Of a DNA stretch of 64,000 bases, positions 54,770 to 63,659 are shown one piece after another (positions within the stretch are counted from its first letter, which is position 1; the number at the start of each line of letters is the position of its first letter). The position numbers and the translations under genes were made by a program. The notes below the pieces were generated by a model, which worked only from the letters and a program-made list of their open reading frames with translations, had not been told where the DNA came from and did not search any database. The stretch covers positions 124,001 to 188,000 of the forward strand of contig NZ_CP126260.1 of assembly GCF_003234365.2 (NCBI RefSeq), written 5' to 3'. This DNA is from Curtobacterium sp. MCJR17_020 (GTDB lineage Bacteria; Actinomycetota; Actinomycetes; Actinomycetales; Microbacteriaceae).

Positions 54770-55246
54770 ATGCAGATCGCTCAGCTGTCCGTCGCCCTCC
54801 CCACCGTCCGGCAGGGTCGCGAGATCGTGCTGCTCGCCGACCTCGAGTCCCACGAGACGGGCTTCGGCTTCGTCGACGCGGAGCACCTCCTGCTCGCCGC
54901 CGTCACGCTCTGCAACGGGATGCCCCGGTTCCGCCCGGTCCTCGAGGCGCACGGGGTCAGCCCCGAAGCCGTCCGCTCCGAGATCAGCGTCTTCGTCGGT
55001 GCGCGGGCCGCGTGCCCCGACGAGCACGACCGGGTCGCCTGCACCCCGGCGGCCGCCAGGGTCCTCGCACGAGCAGCCGTCCTCGCCGGTCCGGCCGAGC
55101 GCGTCCGCCCGGTGCACGTCGTGCTGGCCGTCCTCGACGGCGTCGACGACCCGTTCATGGGCTCGGCGCACGACGTCCTCGACGCCCTGGGTGTCGAGCC
55201 GCGCCGCTTCCGGCGTGCCCTGCGCCGGGCAGGGCGCCGCGCCTGA
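54770..55246 (+). CDS. Stand-alone Clp N-domain protein
   Basis: A 158-residue protein with two Clp-N-type helical repeats: FVDAEHLLLAAVTLC ... VLEAHGVSPEAVRSEI and ARVLARAAVLAG ... PVHVVLAVLDG ... LGVEPRRFRRAL. These correspond to the N-terminal substrate/adaptor-binding domain of ClpC/ClpA, without ATPase modules. It is 220 bp upstream of clpC on the same strand, separated by a strong terminator. It may act as an adaptor or decoy for ClpC, which is an inference from domain and place. Confidence 0.8.
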   Translation: MQIAQLSVALPTVRQGREIVLLADLESHETGFGFVDAEHLLLAAVTLCNGMPRFRPVLEAHGVSPEAVRSEISVFVGARAACPDEHDRVACTPAAARVLARAAVLAGPAERVRPVHVVLAVLDGVDDPFMGSAHDVLDALGVEPRRFRRALRRAGRRA

Positions 55247-55263
55247 GACGCGATGAGATGACG

Positions 55264-55304
55264 GACGGGAGGCCCGTGGCGGACGCCGCCACGGGCCTCC
55301 CGTC
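55264..55304 (+). terminator. Strong terminator before clpC
   Basis: An 18-bp perfect stem starting GACGGGAGGCCCG (55264-55281 with 55287-55304), five-base loop. Shares its core with the terminator after clpC. Confidence 0.88.
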
Positions 55305-55318
55305 GTCTGTTCCGTTCG

Positions 55319-55361
55319 CTCACTGCGCACATCGCGCAGTGAGGTCACGCCCACGGCGAAC
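55319..55361. promoter_or_regulatory. clpC upstream palindrome and ClgR-box-like site
   Basis: CTCACTGCGC-ACATC-GCGCAGTGAG (55319-55343) is a perfect 10-bp inverted repeat. Next to it, CGC-N5-GCG followed by AAC (55348-55361) reads GTTCGCCGTGGGCG on the minus strand, close to the ClgR operator of actinobacterial clp genes. About 110 bp before the clpC start. Confidence 0.5.
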
Positions 55362-55468
55362 AGGGGCAGCCCGCACGGGGAGCGCTGGTTACTCTCGGAG
55401 TACGTGACCGGACTCAGACGAGACCGGACCAGCTGTCGGCTCCGTCAGAAAGGGCCAAGGGAGAGCAC

Positions 55469-57988
55469 ATGTTCGAGAGATTCACCGACCGAGCCCGTCG
55501 TGTTGTCGTCCTCGCTCAAGAAGAAGCGAAGATGCTCAACCACAACTACATCGGCACCGAGCACATCCTCCTCGGCCTGATCCACGAGGGCGAGGGCGTT
55601 GCTGCCAAGGCGCTGGAGTCGCTCGGCATCTCGCTCGACGCCGTGCGCGAGCAGGTCCAGGACATCATCGGCCAGGGTCAGCAGCAGCCGACCGGGCACA
55701 TCCCCTTCACGCCGCGTGCCAAGAAGGTGCTCGAGCTGTCCCTGCGCGAGGCGCTGCAGCTCGGCCACAACTACATCGGTACCGAGCACATCCTGCTCGG
55801 CCTGATCCGCGAGGGCGAGGGCGTCGCAGCCCAGGTCCTCGTGAAGCTCGGCGCCGACCTCAACCGGGTCCGCCAGCAGGTCATCCAGCTCCTGTCCGGC
55901 TACCAGGGCAAGGAAGCGGTCGCCGTCGGCGGCGAGCAGCAGCAGAACGCGCAGCAGGGTTCGCAGGTCCTCGATCAGTTCGGTCGCAACCTCACCCAGG
56001 CCGCGCGCGACGGCAAGCTCGACCCCGTCATCGGGCGCGAGAAGGAGATGGAGCGGGTCATGCAGATCCTCTCCCGCCGCTCCAAGAACAACCCCGTCCT
56101 GATCGGTGAGCCCGGCGTCGGCAAGACCGCCGTCGTCGAGGGCCTCGCCCAGGCGATCGTCAAGGGCGACGTGCCCGAGACGCTGAAGGACAAGCAGCTC
56201 TACTCGCTCGACCTCGGGTCGCTCATCGCCGGGTCCCGCTACCGCGGTGACTTCGAGGAGCGCCTGAAGAAGGTCACGAAGGAGATCCGCACCCGCGGCG
56301 ACATCATCGTCTTCATCGACGAGATCCACACGCTCGTCGGTGCCGGTGCTGCCGAAGGTGCTATCGACGCCGCGTCGATCCTCAAGCCCCTCCTCGCCCG
56401 CGGTGAGCTCCAGACCATCGGTGCCACCACGCTCGACGAGTACCGCAAGCACTTCGAGAAGGACGCAGCACTCGAGCGTCGCTTCCAGTCGGTGCAGGTC
56501 AACGAGCCGTCGCTACCGCACACGATCAACATCCTCAAGGGTCTGCGCGACAAGTACGAGGCGTTCCACAAGGTGTCCATCACCGACGGTGCGATCGTCT
56601 CGGCCGCCAACCTGGCGGACCGCTACGTGCAGGACCGCTTCCTGCCGGACAAGGCCATCGACCTGATCGACGAGGCCGGCGCTCGCCTGCGGCTGTCGAT
56701 CCTGTCGGCGCCCCCGGAGCTCCGCGAGTTCGACGAGAAGATCTCGACGGTCCGCGGGCAGAAGGAAGCCGCCATCGAGGAGCAGGACTTCGAGAAGGCC
56801 GCCTCGCTGCGTGACGAGGAGAAGAAGCTCCTGGGTGAGCGTCTCCGCCTCGAGAAGCAGTGGCGTGCCGGTGACGTCGCCGCGTCCGGCACCGTCGACG
56901 AGGGCATCATCGCCGAGGTCCTGGCGCAGGCCACGGGCATCCCGGTGTTCAAGCTCACCGAAGAGGAGACCTCGCGTCTCGTCTTCATGGAGAAGGCGCT
57001 GCACCAGCGGGTCATCGGACAGGAAGAAGCCATCTCGGCGCTGTCCAAGACCATCCGCCGGACCCGTGCCGGTCTGAAGGACCCGAACCGCCCCTCGGGC
57101 TCGTTCATCTTCGCCGGGCCCACGGGCGTCGGCAAGACCGAGCTCGCCAAGGCGCTCGCCGAGTTCCTGTTCGACGACGAGGGCGCACTGATCTCCCTCG
57201 ACATGTCGGAGTTCGGTGAGAAGCACACCGTCTCGCGTCTGTTCGGTGCCCCTCCCGGGTTCGTCGGCTTCGAAGAGGGCGGCCAGCTCACCGAGAAGGT
57301 GCGCCGCAAGCCGTTCTCCGTGGTCCTGTTCGATGAGATCGAGAAGGCCCACCCGGACATCTTCAACTCGCTGCTGCAGGTGCTCGAGGAAGGCCGTCTC
57401 ACCGACGGTCAGGGCCGTGTGGTCGACTTCAAGAACACCGTCATCATCATGACCACGAACCTCGGTTCGCAGGGCATCGCCGGTGGCCCGGTGGGCTTCC
57501 AGGTCGAGGGTGACTCGGCCGTCGGCTACGACCGCATGCGCGGCAAGGTCAACGAGGAGCTCAAGAAGCACTTCAAGCCCGAGTTCCTGAACCGCGTCGA
57601 CGACACGATCGTGTTCCCGCAGCTGTCGCAGCCCGAGCTGCTGCAGATCGTGGACCTGTTCGTGAAGCGTCTGGCGGACCGTCTGCTCGACCGCGACATG
57701 ACGGTGGAGCTCACCCTCCCCGCCAAGGAGCAGCTCATCAAGGTCGGGTTCGACCCGTCCCTCGGCGCTCGCCCGCTGCGTCGCGCGATGCAGCACGAGG
57801 TCGAGGACCAGCTGTCCGAGCACATCCTGCAGGGTGAGCTCAACGCCGGTGACCACGTGAAGGTCGACTTCGTCGACGGTGCGTTCCACTTCGAGACCGG
57901 ACGTCAGCCGGGCCGCGAAGAGGTCCTCGCCGGCGCAGCCGCGGTCGAGACCGCGACCGACGCGCCCCAGGGTGAGATCGAGTCCTAG
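55469..57988 (+). CDS. clpC: ATP-dependent Clp protease ATPase subunit ClpC
   Basis: An 839-residue Hsp100 unfoldase. Two Clp-N repeats (about 1-145), first AAA module with GEPGVGKTAVVEG and FIDEIHTLVGAG, a UVR/middle domain (about 420-470, EEQDFEKAASLRDEEKK), second AAA with GPTGVGKTELAKAL, and the C-terminal D2-small domain. It feeds substrates to ClpP. GGGAGAGC precedes the ATG. Confidence 0.97.
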   Translation: MFERFTDRARRVVVLAQEEAKMLNHNYIGTEHILLGLIHEGEGVAAKALESLGISLDAVREQVQDIIGQGQQQPTGHIPFTPRAKKVLELSLREALQLGHNYIGTEHILLGLIREGEGVAAQVLVKLGADLNRVRQQVIQLLSGYQGKEAVAVGGEQQQNAQQGSQVLDQFGRNLTQAARDGKLDPVIGREKEMERVMQILSRRSKNNPVLIGEPGVGKTAVVEGLAQAIVKGDVPETLKDKQLYSLDLGSLIAGSRYRGDFEERLKKVTKEIRTRGDIIVFIDEIHTLVGAGAAEGAIDAASILKPLLARGELQTIGATTLDEYRKHFEKDAALERRFQSVQVNEPSLPHTINILKGLRDKYEAFHKVSITDGAIVSAANLADRYVQDRFLPDKAIDLIDEAGARLRLSILSAPPELREFDEKISTVRGQKEAAIEEQDFEKAASLRDEEKKLLGERLRLEKQWRAGDVAASGTVDEGIIAEVLAQATGIPVFKLTEEETSRLVFMEKALHQRVIGQEEAISALSKTIRRTRAGLKDPNRPSGSFIFAGPTGVGKTELAKALAEFLFDDEGALISLDMSEFGEKHTVSRLFGAPPGFVGFEEGGQLTEKVRRKPFSVVLFDEIEKAHPDIFNSLLQVLEEGRLTDGQGRVVDFKNTVIIMTTNLGSQGIAGGPVGFQVEGDSAVGYDRMRGKVNEELKKHFKPEFLNRVDDTIVFPQLSQPELLQIVDLFVKRLADRLLDRDMTVELTLPAKEQLIKVGFDPSLGARPLRRAMQHEVEDQLSEHILQGELNAGDHVKVDFVDGAFHFETGRQPGREEVLAGAAAVETATDAPQGEIES

Positions 57989-57999
57989 ACCCGACACCA

Positions 58000-58047
58000 G
58001 ACAGACGGGAGGCCCGGTGCCAGCTGGCACCGGGCCTCCCGTCTGTC
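58000..58047. terminator. Terminator after clpC
   Basis: A 23-bp perfect stem starting GACAGACGGGAGGCCCG (58000-58022) pairs with 58025-58047, two-base loop. It also serves the convergent SRPBCC gene. Confidence 0.88.
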
Positions 58048-58072
58048 CGTGTGCGGACGTCTCAGGCGATGA

Positions 58073-58525
58073 TCACGCCTGCACGTCGCCGCGCCAGCCC
58101 GTGTCGGTCGGGGCGGACTCGACGCGCTCCTTGTAGTTCTGCAGGTCCTTCTTGATGGCGTGGCCACCGACGCCGACCGCTGCGCCGAGCTTCTCGAGGA
58201 AGCCGGACGGCTCCCAGTCGATCTGCGCGGTGACGCGCGTCTCGGTGTCGGACAGCTTGTGGAAGGTGACGACACCGGCATGGTCGGTCTCGCCGTCCTT
58301 GACGGTCCATGCCACCCGCTCGTCGGGGTGCTGCTCGGTGATGACGGCACGGAACTCGCGCTCCTGGCCGGCGACCTTCACGGTCCAGTCGGTGGTCTTG
58401 TCGTCGACCTGGACGATCTTCTCGACCTCGTCGAGGAAGTGCGGGAACTCCTCGAAGCGGGTCCACTGACCGTACGCTGCGGAGACGGGGACGTTGACGT
58501 CGACGGTTTCGATGATCTGAGGCAT
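58073..58525 (-). CDS. SRPBCC (polyketide-cyclase/START-like) family protein
   Basis: A 150-residue protein with the SRPBCC layout: first strand IIETVDVNVPVSAAYGQW, helix FEEFPHFLDEVEKI, and a long C-terminal helix. This subgroup (coenzyme Q-binding/cyclase-dehydrase-like) binds hydrophobic ligands; function here is not known. It is convergent with clpC and divergent from the acetyltransferase. Confidence 0.85.
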   Translation of the reverse strand: MPQIIETVDVNVPVSAAYGQWTRFEEFPHFLDEVEKIVQVDDKTTDWTVKVAGQEREFRAVITEQHPDERVAWTVKDGETDHAGVVTFHKLSDTETRVTAQIDWEPSGFLEKLGAAVGVGGHAIKKDLQNYKERVESAPTDTGWRGDVQA

Positions 58526-58623
58526 GGTGTGGACGGTAGGCGGCTGCGCCTGTGCACCGTCCAGCGGGGTGTCCCCCGGGAAGGTCTGCTGCCGTTCGTC
58601 CGGGCGCGGCTATGGTTGTGGGG

Positions 58624-59166
58624 ATGACAGAGCACGGGAAGCACGCGTTCGACGTCCGTGACGAGCACGGGATCCTCGTGCGACCGGCGCTCGCCTCCGA
58701 CGTCCCGCACATCCAGCGGCTCATCGCCCCCTACGTCGACCGACGCATCCTGCTCGGCAAGGAGAACGTCGCGCTCTACGGCTCGATCCAGCAGTTCCGG
58801 ATCGCCGAAGGGCCCGACGGGGTACCGATCGGCTGCGGCGCCCTCGCCGTCTTCTGGGACGACATCGCCGAGGTCCGCACGCTCGCCCTCGACGCCGACT
58901 GGATCCACAAGCGCGTCGGACATCGCATGCTCGAGGCGCTCGAGCACGACGCCCGCGAACTCGGCGTCGCACGGATCTTCTGCCTGACGTTCGAGGTCGA
59001 CTTCTTCGCGAAGCACGGGTACCTCGAGATCGGCGAGCAGGTCGTCGAACCCGCGGTCTACGCCGAGCTGGTCCGGTCGTCGGACGAAGGGGTCGCGGAG
59101 TTCCTCGACCTCGCCCGGGTCAAGCCGAACACCCTCGGCAACACCCGCATGCTGAAGATCCTCTGA
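58624..59166 (+). CDS. GNAT acetyltransferase, amino-acid N-acetyltransferase (ArgA-like)
   Basis: A 180-residue GNAT protein resembling the short actinobacterial N-acetylglutamate synthases: VRPALASDVPHIQRLI, LGKENVALYGSIQQF, GCGALAVFWDDIAEVRTL, acetyl-CoA loop in KRVGHRMLEAL (R/Q-x-x-G-x-G/A variant), TFEVDFFAKHGYLEI, and the tail VKPNTLGNTRMLKIL. It would make the first arginine intermediate. ATG 58624; an in-frame ATG at 58552 lacks support. Confidence 0.85.
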   Translation: MTEHGKHAFDVRDEHGILVRPALASDVPHIQRLIAPYVDRRILLGKENVALYGSIQQFRIAEGPDGVPIGCGALAVFWDDIAEVRTLALDADWIHKRVGHRMLEALEHDARELGVARIFCLTFEVDFFAKHGYLEIGEQVVEPAVYAELVRSSDEGVAEFLDLARVKPNTLGNTRMLKIL

Positions 59167-59230
59167 CGCTTTCGCGCGGCACCCGGCGGGGGTCCCGCAC
59201 CGGGCATCCGGGGTTGTCTACCCTGTGCGC

Positions 59231-59899
59231 ATGTCGTCGTTGCGTCACCCCGTCGGGCCCGAGAAGCCGGTCGTGTACTGGCGCCGTCGCGCAGCCGTGC
59301 TCGGCGCGCTCGTGATCATCGTCGTGGTGGTCGTGCTCATCGTCGTCGGGCGGGGGAGCGCGTCGACCCCGACGGCAGCGCCCACGTCCTCGCCGTCCGC
59401 CTCGGCTTCGGCTTCGGCCGGTGGTGCGTCGTCCGCTGCCCCGTCACGCTCGGCGTCAGCATCTGCGGCGGCGTCTGGGTCCGGCGCTGCCGACGGGTCG
59501 ACGTGCAGCAAGGACCAGGTCGTCCTCACGCCGGTGCTCGACAAGGAGGCGTACGGCCCCACCGAGGACCCGAAGATCGCCATGTCGATCAAGAACACCG
59601 GCACGAACTCGTGCCACCTCGACCTCGGGTCAGCGCAGCAGGTACTGACGATCAGCTCGGGCGAGGAGCAGTACTGGTCGTCGAAGGACTGCCAGACCGG
59701 CGGCACGAACCAGGACGTCACGATCAAGTCCGGCCAGACCCTGACCACGCCCGCGATCGCGTGGGACCGCACCCGGTCGTCCACCACGACGTGCGATGCG
59801 TCCCGCCCGGCGGTCTCGGGCGACGGGGCCAGCTACCACCTGCAGGTCGCGGTCGGGAACCTGAAGTCGAAGGCATCGGTGCAGTTCATCCTGCAGTAG
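59231..59899 (+). CDS. Membrane-anchored protein with extracytoplasmic domain
   Basis: A 222-residue protein: cytoplasmic head, one membrane helix (about 25-45, rich in Val/Ile), a Ser/Ala/Pro linker of about 50 residues, and an outside domain with five cysteines and a beta-rich pattern (CSKDQVVLTPVLDKEAYGPT, SIKNTGTNSCHLDLGSAQQ). This resembles DUF4232-like domains, but weakly. Function unknown. A GTG at 59225 is also possible. Confidence 0.7.
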   Translation: MSSLRHPVGPEKPVVYWRRRAAVLGALVIIVVVVVLIVVGRGSASTPTAAPTSSPSASASASAGGASSAAPSRSASASAAASGSGAADGSTCSKDQVVLTPVLDKEAYGPTEDPKIAMSIKNTGTNSCHLDLGSAQQVLTISSGEEQYWSSKDCQTGGTNQDVTIKSGQTLTTPAIAWDRTRSSTTTCDASRPAVSGDGASYHLQVAVGNLKSKASVQFILQ

Positions 59900-59981
59900 C
59901 TCTGGCGCCGCGCGTTGTGGTGGTTCGAGGTGCCTTTGGTTGTGCGACGGTGAAGAGCGCTCGGCGACCCCGGGGACAGCA

Positions 59982-60016
59982 AACGGCCCCGCCGTCCAGA
60001 GGACGACGGGGCCGTT
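59982..60016 (-). terminator. Terminator of the cold-shock gene
   Basis: On the minus strand AACGGCCCCG-CGTCC pairs with GGACG-CGGGGCCGTT (one wobble), three-base loop, then TTTGC. It lies 14 bp after the csp stop. Confidence 0.8.
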
Positions 60017-60030
60017 CGAAGCTGATGTGA

Positions 60031-60240
60031 TCAGCCGAGGACGGTGATGTTCTCCGCCTGCGGGCCCTTGCGGCCCTCGGTGATGTCGAACTCCACCTTC
60101 TGGTTCTCCTCCAGCGACTTGTAGCCGTTGCCGGCGATCGCGGAGAAGTGCGCGAAGACGTCAGCGCTTCCGTCGTCCGGGGCGATGAAGCCGAAGCCCT
60201 TTTCGTTGTTGAACCACTTGACGGTACCGGTAGATGCCAT
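60031..60240 (-). CDS. Cold-shock protein (CspA family)
   Basis: A 69-residue OB-fold RNA chaperone. RNP1 is KGFGFIAP and RNP2 is VFAHFSAI, with TGTVKWFNNE at the start. The ~280 bp to the divergent gene at 60522 are free of genes and probably include the long, structured leader usual for csp mRNAs, though I cannot define it. Confidence 0.96.
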   Translation of the reverse strand: MASTGTVKWFNNEKGFGFIAPDDGSADVFAHFSAIAGNGYKSLEENQKVEFDITEGRKGPQAENITVLG

Positions 60241-60521
60241 GATGGCGTTTCCTTAGCTTTCTTGCGTTCCGCCATGGTGCGATCGCACCTGCGGAGCCCC
60301 GACGTACGTCGACGGGGGTGATGCGCCACGCGGGCAGGTGCCGGCGGGACGGGTTCGGGGTCAGGCCTGACGGCCAGTGACCCTGGTAGTCCGAGTTGAG
60401 GGGCAAACCACCTCGCTCGAACGTTGAGCGCCGCCGAAGCGGTTCCATCAGGCTAGCGTGCTCAGGGCCGACTGGCTACCCGTGCGTCACGGAACGGCGA
60501 AAATCTGGTGGAATTGATCAG

Positions 60522-60905
60522 ATGGCAGACAAGGAACAGCGCTTCCGGAGCGAGCAGCTCGAGGAAGCCCTCGCGAAGCAGGACGTCGCTGCGGTGGCGT
60601 TCGCGCTGCGCAACGACATCGTGATCGTCCCCCGGCTCGTGACCGGCAAGAAGGACATGCAGGTGCGGGTGTTCGGGCGCGAAGGCTCCGAGAAGCGCAT
60701 CCTGCTGCTGTTCTCGTCGGCTGACGCCTACACAGCGATGGTGCCGGACGAGAAGATCCGGCAGGTCATGGTCTACGACGGGCCTCGGCTCGAGGAGTTC
60801 CTGGCCGCCCACCTCGACATGCTCGAGGGCGTGTTCTTCGACATCGCCGGGCCGAACACCATGCAGGCGACCCCGGAGGACCTGCTGGCCGCATTGCGCG
60901 CTTAG
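60522..60905 (+). CDS. SseB-like protein
   Basis: A 127-residue protein with an SseB N-terminal-domain pattern: an N-terminal helix (FRSEQLEEALAKQD), VRVFGREGSEKRILLLFSS, then DAYTAMVPDEKIR and the end FDIAGPNTMQATPEDLLAAL. SseB domains occur in varied proteins of unclear function. Start at ATG 60522 after an imperfect purine tract. The gene converges with radA four bases away. Confidence 0.7.
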   Translation: MADKEQRFRSEQLEEALAKQDVAAVAFALRNDIVIVPRLVTGKKDMQVRVFGREGSEKRILLLFSSADAYTAMVPDEKIRQVMVYDGPRLEEFLAAHLDMLEGVFFDIAGPNTMQATPEDLLAALRA

Positions 60906-60909
60906 TCGA

Positions 60910-62271
60910 TCAGAACGCGCGGTCGAGCTCGCGCTCGCGAGCTGACTGCGTCATCGAGAACGCCACACGCAGTGCTTCGCGCAGATGCCCGGAGTCGGCG
61001 CCGAGAACGGTGGTGAAGCCGAGTCGGCTCGCTTCGTTCACCCGTTGCTTGGTCCCCGTGGCCGGACGGATCTCGCCCGCCAGACTGATCTCGCCCACGG
61101 CCGCGAGCGTGTGCGGGTACGGGCGGTCCCGTGCTGCACTCGCCAGCGCAAGAGCGATCGCCAGGTCGGCTCCGGGTTCGGTGAGCTTCATGCCGCCCAC
61201 CGTCGAGACGTAGACGTCGGCATCGGAGAGCTTGAGACCGGCTCGGCGTTCGAGCACCGCGAGCAGCATCGCCACGCGTGACGCATCGACGCCGTTCACG
61301 ACCCGGCGGGGCTGCGGAGCCGAGCTCGGGACGATGAGCGCCTGGACCTCGACCGGGAGCGCCCGGCGCCCCTCGAGCGCGACGGTCACGCACGTGCCGG
61401 AGACCGGAGTCGCGTTCTTCGACATGAAGAGGCCGCTCGGGTCCGGGACCTCGTGGATGCCGTCCCCGCCCATGTCGAAGCACCCGACCTCGTCCGTGGG
61501 GCCGAAGCGGTTCTTCAGTGCACGGACGAAGCGGAGCGCGGTCTGCCGGTCGCCCTCGAAGTGGCAGACGACGTCGACCAGGTGCTCGAGCAGGCGTGGC
61601 CCGGCGATGGTGCCGTCCTTCGTGACGTGGCCGACGATCAGGACCGGGAGGGCGCGGTCCTTCGCGATCCGGATCAGGGTCGAGGCGACCTCGCGCACCT
61701 GCGACGTCCCACCTGCGATGCCGTCGATCGAGCTCGACGAGATGGTCTGCACGGAGTCGGCGATGAGCAGATCCGGCTTGACCTGGTCGATCTGGCCGAT
61801 GATGACGCCGAGGTCGACCTCGCTCGCCAGGTAGAGGTCGTCGTGCATCGCCCCGGTGCGTTCGGCGCGGAGCCGAACCTGGTCGACGGACTCTTCCGCA
61901 CTGACGTAGAGGACGCGTTTGCCGGACGCCGCCGCGCGCGACGCGACTTCGAGCAGCAGCGTGGACTTGCCCACGCCGGGTTCGCCGGACAGCAGGACCG
62001 CAGCGCCGGGGACGACCCCGCCGCCGAGCACGCGGTCGAACTCGCCGATGCCGGTCTGCCAGCGCTGCACCGTCGTGCCGCGGGCTTCGGTGATGGGGCG
62101 GGCCGCGCGGGCCCCGGTGACGGCGACGGCCGCCGTGCCCCTGGTGCCCGCCGAGACCGCCGAGGAGTCCTCGACCGTGCCCCAGGTCTGACATTCGCCG
62201 CACCGGCCGACCCACTTGACACTGGTCCAGCCGCACTCGGTGCATCGGTAGAGGGACTGCGGGCGCGCCAT
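60910..62271 (-). CDS. radA: DNA repair protein RadA
   Basis: A 453-residue RecA-like helicase for recombination intermediates. Zinc finger YRCTECGWTSVKWVGRCGEC at the start, Walker A GEPGVGKSTLL, the RadA motif LKNRFGPTDEVG, and a C-terminal Lon-like domain (VGEISLAGEIRPATG). ATG 62271 puts the zinc finger right after the start. Confidence 0.96.
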   Translation of the reverse strand: MARPQSLYRCTECGWTSVKWVGRCGECQTWGTVEDSSAVSAGTRGTAAVAVTGARAARPITEARGTTVQRWQTGIGEFDRVLGGGVVPGAAVLLSGEPGVGKSTLLLEVASRAAASGKRVLYVSAEESVDQVRLRAERTGAMHDDLYLASEVDLGVIIGQIDQVKPDLLIADSVQTISSSSIDGIAGGTSQVREVASTLIRIAKDRALPVLIVGHVTKDGTIAGPRLLEHLVDVVCHFEGDRQTALRFVRALKNRFGPTDEVGCFDMGGDGIHEVPDPSGLFMSKNATPVSGTCVTVALEGRRALPVEVQALIVPSSAPQPRRVVNGVDASRVAMLLAVLERRAGLKLSDADVYVSTVGGMKLTEPGADLAIALALASAARDRPYPHTLAAVGEISLAGEIRPATGTKQRVNEASRLGFTTVLGADSGHLREALRVAFSMTQSARERELDRAF

Positions 62272-62281
62272 GTCGTCGAGG

Positions 62282-63247
62282 CTAGGCCGTGCCGCCGACA
62301 TCACCGGAGCGGTGCACCGGCTCGTCGGGCAGGGCGATCGAACCCGTCATCCGGTTGCGGATCCGTTCGACGGGACTCGGTCGGTTGGCGTGGTCGAGTG
62401 CCTCGGCGCCGTCGGTGTCCTGCTCGGCCCGGGCGTTCGCGACGGCCCCGGCCTCACGCCCGAGGGTCTCCGCTTCCCGCGCCGACAGGTAGTGCCGGAT
62501 CGCCGCGACCGTGTCGACCCGGGCGTCGACCGCGGGCTCGAACGCGCTCGCCCAGACCTCGTACCCCCGGTCGTTCGGGTGGAACAGGTCGCCGTAGCTG
62601 TTGAAGAACGTGCGGCGGACCCCGACCCGCTTCGTGATGGTGTGCAGCGGCGCCACCGTGAGCCCGAACTCCGCGGCCACCCGGTGCACGATCTCGTTCG
62701 CCACCGCCACCTTGCGCTCACGGTCCGGCACGAACATGCACGGCAGCTCGGCCACCACGGCATGCGACGGCACTGCGCCGTAGATCGCCCGGATGTTCCG
62801 CTCGAACTTGTCCGGGTCGAAGTCTGCGATGTCGTTCGCCCCGATCGACACCGTGCAGATGTCGGGCGTGTACTGCCGGAGCTTCGGCAACTGGTCGCGT
62901 TTGGCGCCCCACGTCGTCGACCCCGAGACGCTGAGGTTCACGACCCGCACCGACTCGTGGGAACGGTGCCGGATCCGCCGCGCCAGCAGCCCCACGTACC
63001 CGCGCGACGGAACGGTCGCACCGACGCCCTGCGCCGCCGAGTCGCCGATCGCCACATAGAGCAGCCGTCCGTCGTGCTGCTGTCGCTCGTGCCACCAGTC
63101 GGCGTGGATCGGCAGCATGTCGACCACCCGTTGCGCAGCCGCCCGTTGGCCCTTGACGCCGGCCCGTGCTCCGACGGCTGCGGCGCCGAGGACACCGGCC
63201 CCACCGAGGACGGACGTCAGGAGTGCGATGAGCGTGCGGGTCTTCAT
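62282..63247 (-). CDS. SGNH/GDSL-type hydrolase, membrane-anchored or secreted
   Basis: A 321-residue protein. An N-terminal hydrophobic segment (about 4-26) suggests export or anchoring. SGNH blocks follow: YVAIGDSAAQGVG (Ser), VSGSTTWG, SIGANDIADF (Asn), and DLFHPNDRGYEVWA (Asp/His). Such enzymes are lipid or sugar esterases. ATG 63247; the upstream extension in the open frame runs over tRNA-Ser and is not coding. radA follows ten bp downstream. Confidence 0.88.
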   Translation of the reverse strand: MKTRTLIALLTSVLGGAGVLGAAAVGARAGVKGQRAAAQRVVDMLPIHADWWHERQQHDGRLLYVAIGDSAAQGVGATVPSRGYVGLLARRIRHRSHESVRVVNLSVSGSTTWGAKRDQLPKLRQYTPDICTVSIGANDIADFDPDKFERNIRAIYGAVPSHAVVAELPCMFVPDRERKVAVANEIVHRVAAEFGLTVAPLHTITKRVGVRRTFFNSYGDLFHPNDRGYEVWASAFEPAVDARVDTVAAIRHYLSAREAETLGREAGAVANARAEQDTDGAEALDHANRPSPVERIRNRMTGSIALPDEPVHRSGDVGGTA

Positions 63248-63390
63248 GCCGTGGACGGTACGCCCGCAGGCCGAGTCGACGACGTGGGCGGCCTGTGGGT
63301 GTGGGAAGAGCCCTGGGGGTGACCGCCTGTGGAGGGCAGGCCGATGTCGGGTGGCGTGACGGGCCTCCCGGATCGTGTAAGATCTTTCCC

Positions 63391-63480
63391 GGTACCGTGT
63401 CCGAGCGGCCGAAGGATCATGTCTCGAAAACATGTGTGGGGGCAACTCCACCGTGGGTTCAAATCCCACCGGTACCGCCA
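63391..63480 (+). tRNA. tRNA-Ser (CGA), CCA encoded
   Basis: A 90-nt class II tRNA: acceptor GGTACCG with CGGTACC, anticodon stem-loop CATGTCTCGAAAACATG with CGA, a long variable arm (TGGGGGCAACTCCACC) and an encoded CCA. Confidence 0.96.
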
Positions 63481-63483
63481 CAG

Positions 63484-63509
63484 AAAACCCCCGTTCAAGC
63501 GGGGGTTTT
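63484..63509 (+). terminator. Terminator of tRNA-Ser
   Basis: AAAACCCCCG pairs with CGGGGGTTTT around TTCAAG, followed by CTTC. Classic rho-independent form. Confidence 0.92.
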
Positions 63510-63659
63510 CTTCGTTCAGGGAGTGGCTTTGGTGCAGACATGGTGCGCTCCTGAGCGCTCCACTCCGTGCCGCGGCTGCCTCCTACCTGGAGTGCGCTGT
63601 CGCTCGTCCTAGGGCGGGCTCCGGCGATCAGCTAGTGCACCGTACGCTCTGGTCGCCGG

